A DNA stretch of 64,000 nt from an uncultured Alistipes sp. (GCA_937899895.1 CALBQR010000020.1:4440-68439); one strand, 5' to 3'. Positions 34,307 through 43,076 are shown, counted from the stretch's first letter. Notes: generated by a model from the sequence alone, not told the origin. A program made the numbers and translations.

Positions 34307-34825
34307 CTATTCGTTACCAATAACTTCGCTTTCGCGTTTCGAGAGCAGTTCGGCACGCAGCTCCTCCATCGTCTTGCCCGAAACGGGGTGCTTCTTCGAC
34401 TTCATCAGCTCACACAGCGGAGCAAGCACAAAGTCGCGCTCCTCAATCAGCGGATGGGGAATGGTCAGGCGGGGCGACTCCAACACCAGATCGTCATAGA
34501 AGAGGATGTCGATGTCGATCATACGCGACGAATAGTGAGCACCCGTCTCTGCTTTAAGACGTGCCTCCTCCTCGCGGTCGCGGCCCAACTCGCGCTCGAT
34601 AGCCTGCACTGCATCCAGAACCTCGTCAGCCGAGAGATCGGTATCGACCTCCAACACCTGATTCGAGAACTCATCGTCAGCCTTGAAACCCCAGGGGCGG
34701 CTCTTATAACGGTGCGAGCAGCGCAAAACGATACCCACTTTGTCGTTAATCATTCGCTGTGCGGTGCGTAGGCGCGACTTAACATCGCCCAAATTACCGC
34801 CTGTAATCAATACTACACGTGCCAT
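34307..34825 (-). CDS. folK: 6-hydroxymethyl-7,8-dihydropterin pyrophosphokinase FolK
   Basis: The 172-residue enzyme transfers pyrophosphate from ATP to hydroxymethyldihydropterin in folate synthesis. Present are the opening LITGGNLGDVKSRL, RYKSRPWGF, the N-Q-V-L-E-V block, ELGRDR and the metal-binding MIDIDILFYDD (residues about 120-130), then IPHPLIEERDFVL. It is downstream of holB on the same strand. Confidence 0.93.
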   Translation of the reverse strand: MARVVLITGGNLGDVKSRLRTAQRMINDKVGIVLRCSHRYKSRPWGFKADDEFSNQVLEVDTDLSADEVLDAVQAIERELGRDREEEARLKAETGAHYSSRMIDIDILFYDDLVLESPRLTIPHPLIEERDFVLAPLCELMKSKKHPVSGKTMEELRAELLSKRESEVIGNE

Positions 34826-34903
34826 ATTAATTCTGTTTTTTGTTCGTTTAAGTTTTATAGTTTAAGTTTTAGTGTTTCGTCTTTTAAGTCTTTGTCCTCC
34901 GCG

Positions 34904-36046
34904 CTACACTTTGACAATCATCTTGCTGACTGCCAGCGCAAAGTGTGTCGCCACGATTAGCGAGTTGCCATTCTGCACAATCTGTGCGCGTGCCGTTTCG
35001 ATCTCGGCAACCAGAGCCTCGATGTTGTGGTTGCCCACAAAGGGTGCGAACTTCGAGCAGAAGGCGGCCTCCTTGTCCCAAAGGTAGCTGATCTCGCCCA
35101 TACCCGCATTGAGCATATAACTCTCGCGCAACAATCGCAACGCATCACCGAAGAAGTCGATCTGTCGGTCGCGTGTCAGCGTAGCAAACGACTCTGCCCA
35201 ATCCAGCAATTCGAGGTGTTTGTTGCTGTAACTCAAACGCATAAGCGAACAAAACATATCGAACGAACCCTCGGCTACATCGTTGCTGCCTGTGGCCAAA
35301 CGACGGCCCTCGATCAGATTTCCGCCTGCCAAGCGGGCCAGCTGCCCTGCGCGTTGGTCATCTAAATTGTACTCCGCGATAAGTTGTGCCGCCAGATCCT
35401 CGGTGGCAATGCGCGGAATGGTAACCTCCTGCGTGCGCGAGATGATTGTCGAAAGCAATCTTGCCGGCTGGCGGCTCACAAGCAGGAAGAGGGTCTTATC
35501 CCACGGCTCCTCCAAGATTTTGAGCAACGTATTTGCCGCCTCGACATTCATCCTTTCGGGCATCCAGACGAGCACGATTTTATAGTCGCCCTCGAAGCTC
35601 TTGAACGAGAGTTTGCGGATGATCTCGCCCGCATCGTGTACCGAGATCAGCGGTTTGAGCGTCTTGCCCAGATCGAGGCGTTCATTCCACATCGACTCGT
35701 CGAAATAGCCGCCTGTCGATTGTATCTGCTCGCGCCACACTTTGAGGAAGTCGCCACACATCATCTTCTCGCCCGACTTTTTACCCTGCTTATTGACCGG
35801 AAAGACAAAGTGCAGATCGGGGTGCATCAACTCCTCCATCTTGCGGCACGAGGGGCACTCGCCGCACGAATCGCCATCGTGGCGATTGCTGCAATTGATA
35901 TATTGAGCGTAAGCCAACGCCAACGGCAACGCGCCGCCACCGCACTCGCCCGCAAAGAGCTGTGCGTGGCTCACACGGCCTTGATCGACCGCGTGGCGCA
36001 GTCGATCTTTGATCTGATTGTGTCCTATAACGTCAGAAAAACGCAT
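34904..36046 (-). CDS. holB: DNA polymerase III delta-prime-like clamp-loader subunit
   Basis: The 380-residue AAA+ protein begins FSDVIGHNQIKDRLRHAVDQGRVSHAQLFAGECGGG. The Walker A position lacks the GK(T/S) of an active P-loop, as expected for delta prime, which does not bind ATP. A zinc-finger-like cluster (INCSNRHDGDSCGECPSC) and the sensor region (LLKILEEPWDKTLFLLVSRQPARLLSTIISRTQ) follow. It helps open the sliding clamp in replication. Confidence 0.9.
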   Translation of the reverse strand: MRFSDVIGHNQIKDRLRHAVDQGRVSHAQLFAGECGGGALPLALAYAQYINCSNRHDGDSCGECPSCRKMEELMHPDLHFVFPVNKQGKKSGEKMMCGDFLKVWREQIQSTGGYFDESMWNERLDLGKTLKPLISVHDAGEIIRKLSFKSFEGDYKIVLVWMPERMNVEAANTLLKILEEPWDKTLFLLVSRQPARLLSTIISRTQEVTIPRIATEDLAAQLIAEYNLDDQRAGQLARLAGGNLIEGRRLATGSNDVAEGSFDMFCSLMRLSYSNKHLELLDWAESFATLTRDRQIDFFGDALRLLRESYMLNAGMGEISYLWDKEAAFCSKFAPFVGNHNIEALVAEIETARAQIVQNGNSLIVATHFALAVSKMIVKV

Positions 36047-36110
36047 TGTCGTTATTTGTTTCTTGTAGTTTGTCGAGAGGAGCGAAGCGGCGAAATCTTC
36101 GGTTCGTCGA

Positions 36111-36317
36111 TCAACTCATCTCCTTGATGATTGTTTTGAAAATGTTGATGATAAGTTGCAGACTGCGAACAATGCAGATTAAGCCGATCGCGGCATAGAG
36201 CGCAATCTTCCACCAGCATAATGGCTCAAATTCAAACTCCTCGATGAGGCTCATCACGCAGTGAATCGACGCCATCAGGTAGAGAATGAGGATTAGTCTT
36301 GTACCAATTCGTTCCAT
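36111..36317 (-). CDS. Small two-helix membrane protein, tandem paralogue C
   Basis: 68 residues with two hydrophobic segments (about 5-22 and 34-56) separated by an acidic turn (EEFEFEP) and ended by an amphipathic IKE tail. It aligns along its whole length with the two neighbouring small genes: acidic E-E turn, W/Y positions, Y-A-A/Y-A-V, and V-R-S-L-Q-L near the end. Function is unknown. Confidence 0.65.
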   Translation of the reverse strand: MERIGTRLILILYLMASIHCVMSLIEEFEFEPLCWWKIALYAAIGLICIVRSLQLIINIFKTIIKEMS

Positions 36318-36381
36318 CGCTTTTTCGTTGTTTTGTCCTTATCTTCTTTGCTCTCTTTCAGCCTGCAATCTCCACAATCTG

Positions 36382-36576
36382 TTACTCGTTTCGCAGAGCG
36401 ATCAGCCCCTTGATAAGCTGCACACAGCGTACTACTGCCAATAGGCCCATTGCCACGTAGAGTACCAACCAGAGCCAATTACACATATTTCCCGTCAGTT
36501 CCTCCACGATGAGCATTACGCATATCGCCGTAACGAATACGTAGAGAATCAGAAAACCGATCAATTTTGCTTTCAT
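36382..36576 (-). CDS. Small two-helix membrane protein, tandem paralogue B
   Basis: 64 residues beginning MKAKLIGFLILY. Two hydrophobic segments are joined by IVEELTGNMCNWLW, with VVRCVQLIKG at the end. It is clearly related to the proteins at 36111-36317 and 36608-36853. The three may arise from tandem duplication between dut and holB. Confidence 0.68.
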   Translation of the reverse strand: MKAKLIGFLILYVFVTAICVMLIVEELTGNMCNWLWLVLYVAMGLLAVVRCVQLIKGLIALRNE

Positions 36577-36607
36577 AATATCAGTTCGTTTTTTTGTGTG
36601 TTGATGT

Positions 36608-36853
36608 CTATTTTTTGCTTGTCAGATTGTCGTTGATGCCGTTTTCGCCACACTCCTCCTTCTCCTTGATCAGTTGCAGAAAGATCTTTGTGAGTTGCAC
36701 GCTGCGCGCAACGCATACGCCAAGCATTACGGCATAGAACACAATCCACAACCAACGCAACTCATTGTGCTGCAATTCGTCGATCATACTCGCCACGCTG
36801 TAGATTGCCATCACGATAAACAATCCCGCAAAAATTATGACTCTTGCCTTCAT
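36608..36853 (-). CDS. Small two-helix membrane protein, tandem paralogue A
   Basis: 81 residues beginning MKARVIIFAGLF. Two hydrophobic segments are joined by MIDELQHNELRWLW, followed by VARSVQLTKI and a longer polar tail (KEKEECGENGINDN). Same family as the two genes downstream. Its start is 21 nt after the dut stop, so it is probably in the dut transcription unit. Confidence 0.68.
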   Translation of the reverse strand: MKARVIIFAGLFIVMAIYSVASMIDELQHNELRWLWIVFYAVMLGVCVARSVQLTKIFLQLIKEKEECGENGINDNLTSKK

Positions 36854-36874
36854 ATCTTCGTTGCTTTCAATTAC

Positions 36875-37309
36875 TTATTGTTTGCCTGTCGAGCCGAAGC
36901 CGCCTACACCGCGCTCGCTCTCGGCAAGCTCCTCTGAGAGCTCCCACTCGACCTGCTCGTGGCGTGCTACGACCATCTGCGCAATACGCTCGCCGCCCTC
37001 GATGCGGAACTCCTCGTTGCTCAAATTGACCAATATTACACGAATCTCGCCACGATAGTCAGCGTCGATCGTACCGGGCGAATTGAGCACCGTGATTCCG
37101 TGCTTTGCAGCCAAGCCGCTACGCGGACGGATTTGCATTTCGTAACCTGCGGGCAGCTCGATGTAGAGTCCCGTGGGGATCATAGCGCGCTCCAACGGGC
37201 GCAAAACCACCGCCTCGTCGATGTTGGCGCGCACGTCCATACCCGCCGATTGGGGGGTGGCGTAACGCGGCAAATCGAAGCGCGAATGGTTGATAACTTT
37301 CACTTTCAT
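36875..37309 (-). CDS. dut: dUTP diphosphatase Dut
   Basis: The 144-residue trimeric dUTPase hydrolyses dUTP to dUMP. The five motifs are visible: AGMDVRAN, IRPRSGLA, NSPGTIDADYRGEIRVIL, ERIAQMVV, and the C-terminal GVGGFGSTG loop. It lies in a minus-strand run between two small membrane protein genes. Confidence 0.96.
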   Translation of the reverse strand: MKVKVINHSRFDLPRYATPQSAGMDVRANIDEAVVLRPLERAMIPTGLYIELPAGYEMQIRPRSGLAAKHGITVLNSPGTIDADYRGEIRVILVNLSNEEFRIEGGERIAQMVVARHEQVEWELSEELAESERGVGGFGSTGKQ

Positions 37310-37315
37310 AGCTAT

Positions 37316-37528
37316 TTATCGTTTTTTGTTGTTCTTTCTCATTCGCAGGGTCTGAATCAGCGCGACGGCAATCAAGCCGGTAAAGCTCACCGCAAGACCT
37401 ACGGTGCGCTCGGTGCCCTCCCAACGCAGGGCTGCAACGCCGAGCGTGAAGAGCACAAGGCTCAGGGCATAGACCACAAGTTTTAGTTTCGCTTTTGTCG
37501 TCATCTCTTCAAAAATTTTTCTATCCAC
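37316..37528 (-). CDS. Small two-helix membrane protein
   Basis: 70 residues. Two hydrophobic segments (about 18-34 and 42-60) flank RWEGTERT, and a basic end RMRKNNKKR follows. It overlaps the flippase stop by 8 nt and ends 6 nt before dut, which suggests coupling. An alternative start is the internal ATG giving MTTKAK. It is not obviously related to the three-gene family next to dut. Function is unknown. Confidence 0.6.
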   Translation of the reverse strand: MDRKIFEEMTTKAKLKLVVYALSLVLFTLGVAALRWEGTERTVGLAVSFTGLIAVALIQTLRMRKNNKKR

Positions 37529-38990
37529 GTCTTAACATCGCTCTCAACATTGCCTTCACATCGATCTTCTCGCGGCGCACGACGTAGAGTGCGTAGCCCG
37601 CTACAATCACCAGATTAACAATGTATTGCAACGCTACGCCAACCTCCGTACGCTCCACAACGACGCTCGCCGCGTAGGCCGCCAACGCAACAGCGACATA
37701 CTCCGCAATGCGCCCCATCGGATAGGGTGTCGGGTAGTATCGGCGATTGAGCCAATAGCTTACGGCGACCATCGCCGCCTCGCTCGCCAATCGAGCCCAC
37801 GCCGCGCCATAGTAGCCATACTTCGGAACCAGCACAATGTTGCATAACACCGTGAAAATCAGACCTACAAACGTTACTGCGATGGCTAACCACGTGCGCT
37901 CTTCGCGCTTGTACCAGAACGAGAGGTTGAGCCACACGCCGCTCAATACGTTTGCACCGAGCACAACGGGCAGGATGAAGATTCCCTGTCGGAAGTCGCG
38001 GCCTACAATCAACGCAAAAAGGTCCTTAAATAGTGCGATGCCGAGGAAGATCAACATCGAGGCGATCATATAGTATTTCAGCGCGGCGGCGTTCATCGCC
38101 TTGAAGTCATCTTTGCGATAGTTGGCCAAGAAAAATGGCTCGGCCGCCAAGCGATACATCTGCGTAAAGAGCATCATCACGACCGCGATTTTGGTGATCG
38201 CGCCATAGATACCGAGCTGTGCCATAGCGTTTTCCGGCACCAAGTACTTGATCATCTGGCGGTCGATAAATTCGTTTGCCGTGCCCGCCACGCCACTCAC
38301 CAACAGTGGCAGCGAGTAGCTGAAAATGGTGGCCAGCAGCAGCCAATCGACCTTCGGAACGGTGCGGTTTGTAGTGGGCAGGATCGAAGCGAAAGTGATC
38401 ACACTCGCCGCCAAATTGGCCACAAATGCCCACCCCACACCGAACTCGGTCGCGAACAATCCCATCGCGCCAAAAGCAAATGCTAAACCCGTCTGTAACA
38501 CGATGTTAAGCATTTTGAGCATCACGAAACGACCTGCACGACCCTGCTCACGAAGGCGCGAGAAGGGGATGCAGGTTGCGACGTCGAACATCACAATCGC
38601 ACCAACAATCACAACATATTCAGGATGAGCGACATAGGCCTCGCCCATCGCCACTGCAATCTTTTCGCGGAGCAGAACCACCGCCACGAAGAAGACGAAG
38701 GCCGCTAACGAGGTGATTCCCCAAACGGTCGAGAAGAGTCGTTTTTTTGCAGCTTGCACATCGCCCCCTGCGGCATCGGCTTTGGCCGCAAAACGGAAAT
38801 AACCCGACTCCATACCCATCGTCAAAACGACCAGCGCGAAGGGTATAAGTGCGTAAATATCAGTGATAATGCCATATTCCGCCTGCCCGAAAACGCGGGT
38901 GTAGTACGGCGTGAGCAGGTAGCTCAGGAAGCGACCTACGATGGTGCTGATGCCGTAAATGGCGGTCTGTTTGGCGAGTTTTTCGAGCAT
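37521..38990 (-). CDS. Polysaccharide flippase (MOP superfamily, Wzx/MurJ-like)
   Basis: The 489-residue polytopic protein has about 12-14 hydrophobic segments and the opening LAKQTAIYGISTIVGRFLSYLLTPYYTRVF, typical of the oligosaccharide flippase (Polysacc_synt) family. It probably moves an undecaprenyl-linked glycan across the inner membrane. The substrate is not evident because no glycosyltransferase cluster is adjacent. It has its own promoter. Confidence 0.88.
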   Translation of the reverse strand: MLEKLAKQTAIYGISTIVGRFLSYLLTPYYTRVFGQAEYGIITDIYALIPFALVVLTMGMESGYFRFAAKADAAGGDVQAAKKRLFSTVWGITSLAAFVFFVAVVLLREKIAVAMGEAYVAHPEYVVIVGAIVMFDVATCIPFSRLREQGRAGRFVMLKMLNIVLQTGLAFAFGAMGLFATEFGVGWAFVANLAASVITFASILPTTNRTVPKVDWLLLATIFSYSLPLLVSGVAGTANEFIDRQMIKYLVPENAMAQLGIYGAITKIAVVMMLFTQMYRLAAEPFFLANYRKDDFKAMNAAALKYYMIASMLIFLGIALFKDLFALIVGRDFRQGIFILPVVLGANVLSGVWLNLSFWYKREERTWLAIAVTFVGLIFTVLCNIVLVPKYGYYGAAWARLASEAAMVAVSYWLNRRYYPTPYPMGRIAEYVAVALAAYAASVVVERTEVGVALQYIVNLVIVAGYALYVVRREKIDVKAMLRAMLRRG

Positions 38991-39011
38991 TATTTTGTCG
39001 TTTATAACTTA

Positions 39012-39041
39012 CAAAGTTATAAAAATAATTCGCTCTACCAA
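39012..39041 (-). promoter_or_regulatory. Promoter of the flippase gene
   Basis: On the minus strand TTG (39039-39041), 19 nt, TAACTTTG (39012-39019), then the ATG about 21 nt later. Good match to the phylum consensus. Confidence 0.7.
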
Positions 39042-39181
39042 ACAGATTTTCCGATGAGAGTGCAATTCTGCCGCAATTTGCTCGCGCGGAGGCCTGCGCG
39101 GGCGCGAGAATTGGAACCGAAATACAATTGTTTATTGTAATAATTTTGCGGCTGTTTTCGGCTCATTAAAAAGCATAAAAT

Positions 39182-39221
39182 GGACAGAGATCATCGGTCG
39201 GGCGACCAATAATCTCTGTCC
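39182..39221 (-). terminator. Long hairpin after the methyltransferase gene
   Basis: GGACAGAGAT and ATCTCTGTCC form perfect outer arms, with an inner GGTCG/CGACC stem. On the minus strand it is followed by an AT-rich tail. It lies 28 nt beyond the methyltransferase stop. Confidence 0.6.
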
Positions 39222-39248
39222 GTTTGTAGCTGTTTTTTGTTATTGAAG

Positions 39249-40022
39249 CTATCGCTTGCGAACGATATATAGGTGATCTTTTGGCAGAGCATAACGCTCT
39301 CGCTCTTCGGCGGTTAGCATTGCAGCGTAGTCCAAATCCTCGACCTCGAAACCCACCTCGCGCAGACGATCGGCGTAGTCGCAACCATAGACGCGGCGGT
39401 GGTCATACTGCCCGAAGATTCGGGTGCGCTCCTCAGGGTCGGTTATCGAATCATCCTCGAAAGTTTTTTCACGTTCCAACTCGACGGGCGAAAGGATCAC
39501 GCCCCACCCCCCGCGGCGCATCACGCGGTGGATTTCGCGCATCGCTTGCAGATCATCTTCGACGTGCTCCATAATATGGTTGCAAAAGACCACATCGAAA
39601 CTCTCGTCTGCCAATGGAATATGCTGAATATCAAAATGTAAGTCGGCCAACGGGCTCTCCAAATCGGCTGTTACATAGTCCTCCTCGTGCCCCTTGTACG
39701 CCTTGCGCAGGTGGCGCATCAAGCAGACTTCGGGAGCCACGTGCAGCAGTCGCGGACGGCGGTCAAAGAGGACGCTTTCGCGCTGCAACCAGAGCCAAAG
39801 CAGGCGGTGTCGTTCAAGCGATAAGCAGTTGGGACACAGAGCATTATCGCGCGACGTTACATATCCGTACGGCAGGAATTTGCGACGTTTCGTGCCGCAC
39901 ACGGGGCACTCGCGCCCGCGACCCACATAGAGCAGTCCGAGCAGAGGCACCGCCCAGCCAGCCATACGTTGCAGAATGGGGCGCGGTATAGCGTTGAGTA
40001 TAAAGCGAATAAGTCGTTTCAT
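39249..40022 (-). CDS. Class I SAM-dependent methyltransferase with zinc-ribbon-like start
   Basis: The 257-residue protein has a Cys pair cluster (ECPVCGTKRRKF, then CPNC after about 23 residues) likely to bind zinc. A Methyltransf_11-type domain follows (RLLHVAPEVCLMRHLRK, DVVFCNHIMEHVEDDLQAMREIHRVMRRGGWGVILSPV). Family members often act near glycan synthesis loci. The substrate is unknown. Its start overlaps the xseB stop by 4 nt. Confidence 0.82.
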   Translation of the reverse strand: MKRLIRFILNAIPRPILQRMAGWAVPLLGLLYVGRGRECPVCGTKRRKFLPYGYVTSRDNALCPNCLSLERHRLLWLWLQRESVLFDRRPRLLHVAPEVCLMRHLRKAYKGHEEDYVTADLESPLADLHFDIQHIPLADESFDVVFCNHIMEHVEDDLQAMREIHRVMRRGGWGVILSPVELEREKTFEDDSITDPEERTRIFGQYDHRRVYGCDYADRLREVGFEVEDLDYAAMLTAEERERYALPKDHLYIVRKR

Positions 40023-40240
40023 CGCACGCCCTCCTCGTTACCGCCAAGCACCTCGGCAACCTCTTTTTCGGCACGCGCAAGACGCTCCTTGCATTGCGCG
40101 ATCAACTCTGTGGCGCGCTTCACTTCGGCCGACAGAGTATCGACATCCATCTGTCGATTGTTGAATCGAGTGAGAATCTGCTCCACTTCGGCCATCGCCT
40201 CGGTGTAGGTAAGCTCCTGTTTTTTAGTTGTTTTTGCCAT
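40019..40240 (-). CDS. xseB: Exodeoxyribonuclease VII small subunit XseB
   Basis: 73 residues with the XseB pattern: YTEAMAEVEQILTRFNNRQMDVDTLSAEVKRATELIAQCKERL, an antiparallel helical hairpin. Several copies bind each XseA. It overlaps the end of xseA by 17 nt and the methyltransferase start by 4 nt. Confidence 0.9.
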   Translation of the reverse strand: MAKTTKKQELTYTEAMAEVEQILTRFNNRQMDVDTLSAEVKRATELIAQCKERLARAEKEVAEVLGGNEEGVR

Positions 40241-41540
40241 TATCTGTAATTTTTGCTTTTAATTCACCTTTTGCCAATCGTATCGACAATTCGGCTCCGA
40301 CCTCGGCCTGCGATGCGTCATTTAGAGCGCGACCGTCAAGGCTCACCACAGCAAAGCCCAGAGCCATAATGCGTTGCGGATCTCGCGCCGCTACGGCCTG
40401 CTCCATCGACGAGAGCTTTTCGTGCTCGGCGCGAAGGAGATTTGCAACCGTATGGCGCAACATTTCGTCGGCTCGCGCCACGCGATTTCGTTGCTCGTTA
40501 ATGAGCGTTTCGCCCACTCGACGCAACTCCGACGAGTAGCGTTCGAGCGTCAGTTCAAGGCGGCGCGTAGTTCCGAGAGCCTGCGTTGCGACCATCGCGG
40601 CGTTGCGTTCAAGACGTTGATGTTCAGCGTTTAGCAGCTCCGTTGCTCGTTGTCCTATTGCTTGCGCGAGAGCATCGAGCGAGGCATCGAATTCGGCCAG
40701 AGAATCGACCACCCACGCCGCTACGGCCGTCGGAGTTTTGAGTCGCAGAGCCGCGACCATATCGGCCACACTCTCATCCTTGTCGTGGCCGATACCCGTA
40801 ACGACGGGCAGCGGGAATTGCGCCACGTGCGCACACAGACGGTAGGAGTTGAAACAGGCCAAATCGCTCTGCGAACCTCCGCCGCGAATCACCGCCACAA
40901 TATCGAATTCGTCGGCTCGTTCGGCTACACTTTCCAACGCCTCGATAACCGAATCTTCGGCTGCGTGTCCCTGCATAAATGCCTCGAAGAGAGTGAGTTC
41001 GATGCGATATGGCGAGCGAGCGATCTCTTTGCAGAAATCCTGATAACCAGCCGCATTGGCACTCGAAACCACCGCCACACGCTGTGGTACGCGGGGCAGG
41101 TCGAGTTCGCGGTTCATATCCCACACACCCTCCTCGCGCAGGCGAGCGATGGTTTGCTGTCGCTGCTGCTCCCAATCGCCGACGGTGTAGGTCGGATCGA
41201 TGTCCTGAATCTGGAACGAAAGACCGTAAAGTTCGTGATATGTGATAGTTACACGCGCCAATACCTTCATCCCGACAGCCAACTGTTCGCCCGTTTTCGC
41301 GGCGAAATAGGAGGCGATCGGGCCGTAGTGCGAACGCCAAATTACGGCCGAGGCCTTTGCTGCGGGAACGCCATTTGCACCGCCCTTTTCGACCAATTCG
41401 AGGTAGCAGTGCCCCGAATAATTGACCTTCATTTCGGAGATTTCGGCGGCAACCCATACGGGCAGAGGGAACGCCTCGGCCAGGCGTTCTCGCACAGCAA
41501 GCTGCAACTCGCGCAGTGAAAAGTGTTTTTTCTGCTCCAT
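40224..41540 (-). CDS. xseA: Exodeoxyribonuclease VII large subunit XseA
   Basis: The 438-residue subunit degrades single-stranded DNA in both directions. It has an OB-fold start (FPLPVWVAAEISEMKVNYSGHCYLELVE), LPRVPQRVAVVSSANAAGYQDF, the catalytic-domain motifs VAVIRGGGSQSDLACFNSY and VVTGIGHDKDESVADMVAALRLKTPTAVA, and a long coiled coil. The frame is open further upstream to 41762, but that would run into prfA. The ATG at 41540 (MEQKKHFSL) fits the family and the promoter. Confidence 0.93.
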   Translation of the reverse strand: MEQKKHFSLRELQLAVRERLAEAFPLPVWVAAEISEMKVNYSGHCYLELVEKGGANGVPAAKASAVIWRSHYGPIASYFAAKTGEQLAVGMKVLARVTITYHELYGLSFQIQDIDPTYTVGDWEQQRQQTIARLREEGVWDMNRELDLPRVPQRVAVVSSANAAGYQDFCKEIARSPYRIELTLFEAFMQGHAAEDSVIEALESVAERADEFDIVAVIRGGGSQSDLACFNSYRLCAHVAQFPLPVVTGIGHDKDESVADMVAALRLKTPTAVAAWVVDSLAEFDASLDALAQAIGQRATELLNAEHQRLERNAAMVATQALGTTRRLELTLERYSSELRRVGETLINEQRNRVARADEMLRHTVANLLRAEHEKLSSMEQAVAARDPQRIMALGFAVVSLDGRALNDASQAEVGAELSIRLAKGELKAKITDNGKNN

Positions 41541-41565
41541 TTGCTTACGAAATCTCTTCAAAATA

Positions 41566-41573
41566 CAAAGGTA
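41566..41573 (-). promoter_or_regulatory. -7 box of xseA
   Basis: TACCTTTG on the minus strand, 26 nt upstream of the xseA ATG. It lies back to back with the prfA box. Confidence 0.5.
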
Positions 41574-41587
41574 TGAAAAATTTTCCT

Positions 41588-41595
41588 TATCTTTG
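41588..41595 (+). promoter_or_regulatory. -7 box of prfA
   Basis: TATCTTTG, 18 nt upstream of the prfA ATG; no clear TTG. Confidence 0.55.
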
Positions 41596-41613
41596 CGCGC
41601 AAAATGTAAAGCT

Positions 41614-42699
41614 ATGGCAGACAATTCAATACTTATACGTCTCGACGGCCTCAAACTCAAATATGAGGAGATGGGCGAGCAGATGACCGACCCCGAAGTG
41701 ATCGCCGATGTCAAGCGATTCATCCAGCTCAACAAGGAGTACAAGGAACTCGAACCGATCATCGAGGCAAGCGAGCACTATCGCACTGCGATCGCTAACT
41801 TGCAGGAAGCCAAGGATGTACTCGCTAACGAGAAGGACGAGGAGTTCCGCGAAATGGCTCGTATGGAGGTGGCTGAACTCGAACCGAAGATCGTCGAGTT
41901 GGAGGAGCAGATCAAGCTCCTGCTGATCCCGAAGGACCCGCAGGACGACAAGAATGCAATCGTCGAAATTCGTGGTGGTACGGGTGGCGACGAGGCAGCA
42001 ATCTTTGCGGGCGACCTGCTGCGTATGTACACCAAATATATCGAGAGCCGCGGCTGGCGCTACGAGATCAACTCGTTCAGCGAGGGTGCTGCGGGCGGTT
42101 ACAAGGAGGTCGTGCTGAAAGTTACGGGCGCGGGCGTCTATGGCGTGTTGAAGTATGAGTCGGGCGTGCACCGTGTGCAACGTGTGCCCCAGACCGAGAC
42201 GCAGGGCCGTGTTCATACCTCGGCGGCATCGGTGGCTGTACTGCCTGAGGCAGAGGAGTTTGATGTTGAGATCTCGATGAACGATATTCGCAAGGATATC
42301 TTCTGTGCATCGGGTCCCGGTGGCCAGTCGGTCAATACGACCTACTCGGCAATCCGTCTGACACACATCCCGACGGGTATCGTCGTGCAGTGCCAGGACC
42401 AGAAGTCGCAGCTCAAAAACTTTGATAAGGCGTTGGAGGAGTTGCGTACGCGCGTGTTCAACCTCGAATACTCGAAGTATCTCGACGAGATTGCATCGAA
42501 GCGTAAGACGATGGTTTCGACGGGCGACCGTTCGGCAAAGATTCGTACCTACAACTATCCGCAGGGCCGTATCACCGACCATCGTATCAACTATACGATC
42601 TACAACCTTTCGGCCTTTATGGACGGTGATATTCAGGATGTTATCGATCACCTGATCGTTGCCGAGAACGCCGAGCGATTGAAGGAGAGCGAGCTGTAA
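41614..42699 (+). CDS. prfA: Peptide chain release factor 1
   Basis: The 361-residue protein terminates translation at UAA and UAG. The stop-codon recognition tripeptide is P-Q-T in RVPQTETQGRVHTSA (the RF1-type P-x-T, not RF2 SPF). The catalytic GGQ lies in CASGPGGQSVNTTYSAIRLTH. The frame is open upstream to 41422, inside antisense xseA, but the ATG at 41614 (MADNSILIRLDG) fits both family length and promoter. Confidence 0.95.
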   Translation: MADNSILIRLDGLKLKYEEMGEQMTDPEVIADVKRFIQLNKEYKELEPIIEASEHYRTAIANLQEAKDVLANEKDEEFREMARMEVAELEPKIVELEEQIKLLLIPKDPQDDKNAIVEIRGGTGGDEAAIFAGDLLRMYTKYIESRGWRYEINSFSEGAAGGYKEVVLKVTGAGVYGVLKYESGVHRVQRVPQTETQGRVHTSAASVAVLPEAEEFDVEISMNDIRKDIFCASGPGGQSVNTTYSAIRLTHIPTGIVVQCQDQKSQLKNFDKALEELRTRVFNLEYSKYLDEIASKRKTMVSTGDRSAKIRTYNYPQGRITDHRINYTIYNLSAFMDGDIQDVIDHLIVAENAERLKESEL

Positions 42700-42739
42700 G
42701 AGCCCTTTGCCGAAAGATTAATCGACAATCAAATATCTG

Positions 42740-42772
42740 CCTGCTCAACCCAAACGGTTGGGCAGGTTTTTT
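42740..42772 (+). terminator. Terminator after prfA
   Basis: CCTGCTCAACC and GGTTGGGCAGG pair around CAAAC with one unpaired position, followed by six T. Confidence 0.85.
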
Positions 42773-42831
42773 ATGCCTGTAACTCTTCGCAGACGAAGGT
42801 GGCGGAGCGTATTGAATGTAGCCCGTCGGAC

Positions 42832-42850
42832 ATTATATATTATATATAGG
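42832..42850. repeat. AT-rich palindromic element
   Basis: Close relative of the palindrome at 11929-11947. It stands at the head of the duplicated region that runs to 42945. Confidence 0.45.
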
Positions 42851-42889
42851 TCGCGCGAGATTTTACGAAAAGGGGCGAAAACGGCTATT

Positions 42890-42945
42890 GAAATTAAAAT
42901 TTTCGCCTCGACCGCTTGGAATTTGAAATAAAATTCACATATTTA
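42890..42945 (+). repeat. Duplicated upstream region, copy 1
   Basis: This 56-bp stretch matches 43640-43695 at 52 of 56 positions with no gaps. It contains TTG (42916-42918), 19 nt, then CATATTTA (42938-42945): the same promoter layout as copy 2 but with C in place of the first T of the -7 box. Looser similarity (an AT palindrome, then TCGCGC) extends about 50 bp further 5' in both copies. Confidence 0.8.
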
Positions 42946-42974
42946 GCTGACAAATAGATTAGTATGATGAAAAA

Positions 42975-43067
42975 ATGCCTTTCTTTATTCCATTTAATGA
43001 GCAACAAGCAATAGAACAATATCTGCTTAAAAAGAAATATATTGATAATACAATAACCATATTTTAG
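42975..43067 (+). CDS. Possible 30-residue small ORF
   Basis: An ATG 29 nt after the copy 1 -7 box opens 30 codons beginning MPFFIPFNEQQAIEQYLL and ending TITIF before TAG, 9 nt ahead of the next gene. No ribosome binding site or family is recognised; it may be a leader peptide or chance. Otherwise the 377-nt stretch from prfA to 43077 holds only the terminator, the palindrome and the duplicated promoter region. Confidence 0.25.
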   Translation: MPFFIPFNEQQAIEQYLLKKKYIDNTITIF

Positions 43068-43076
43068 TGATAATTT

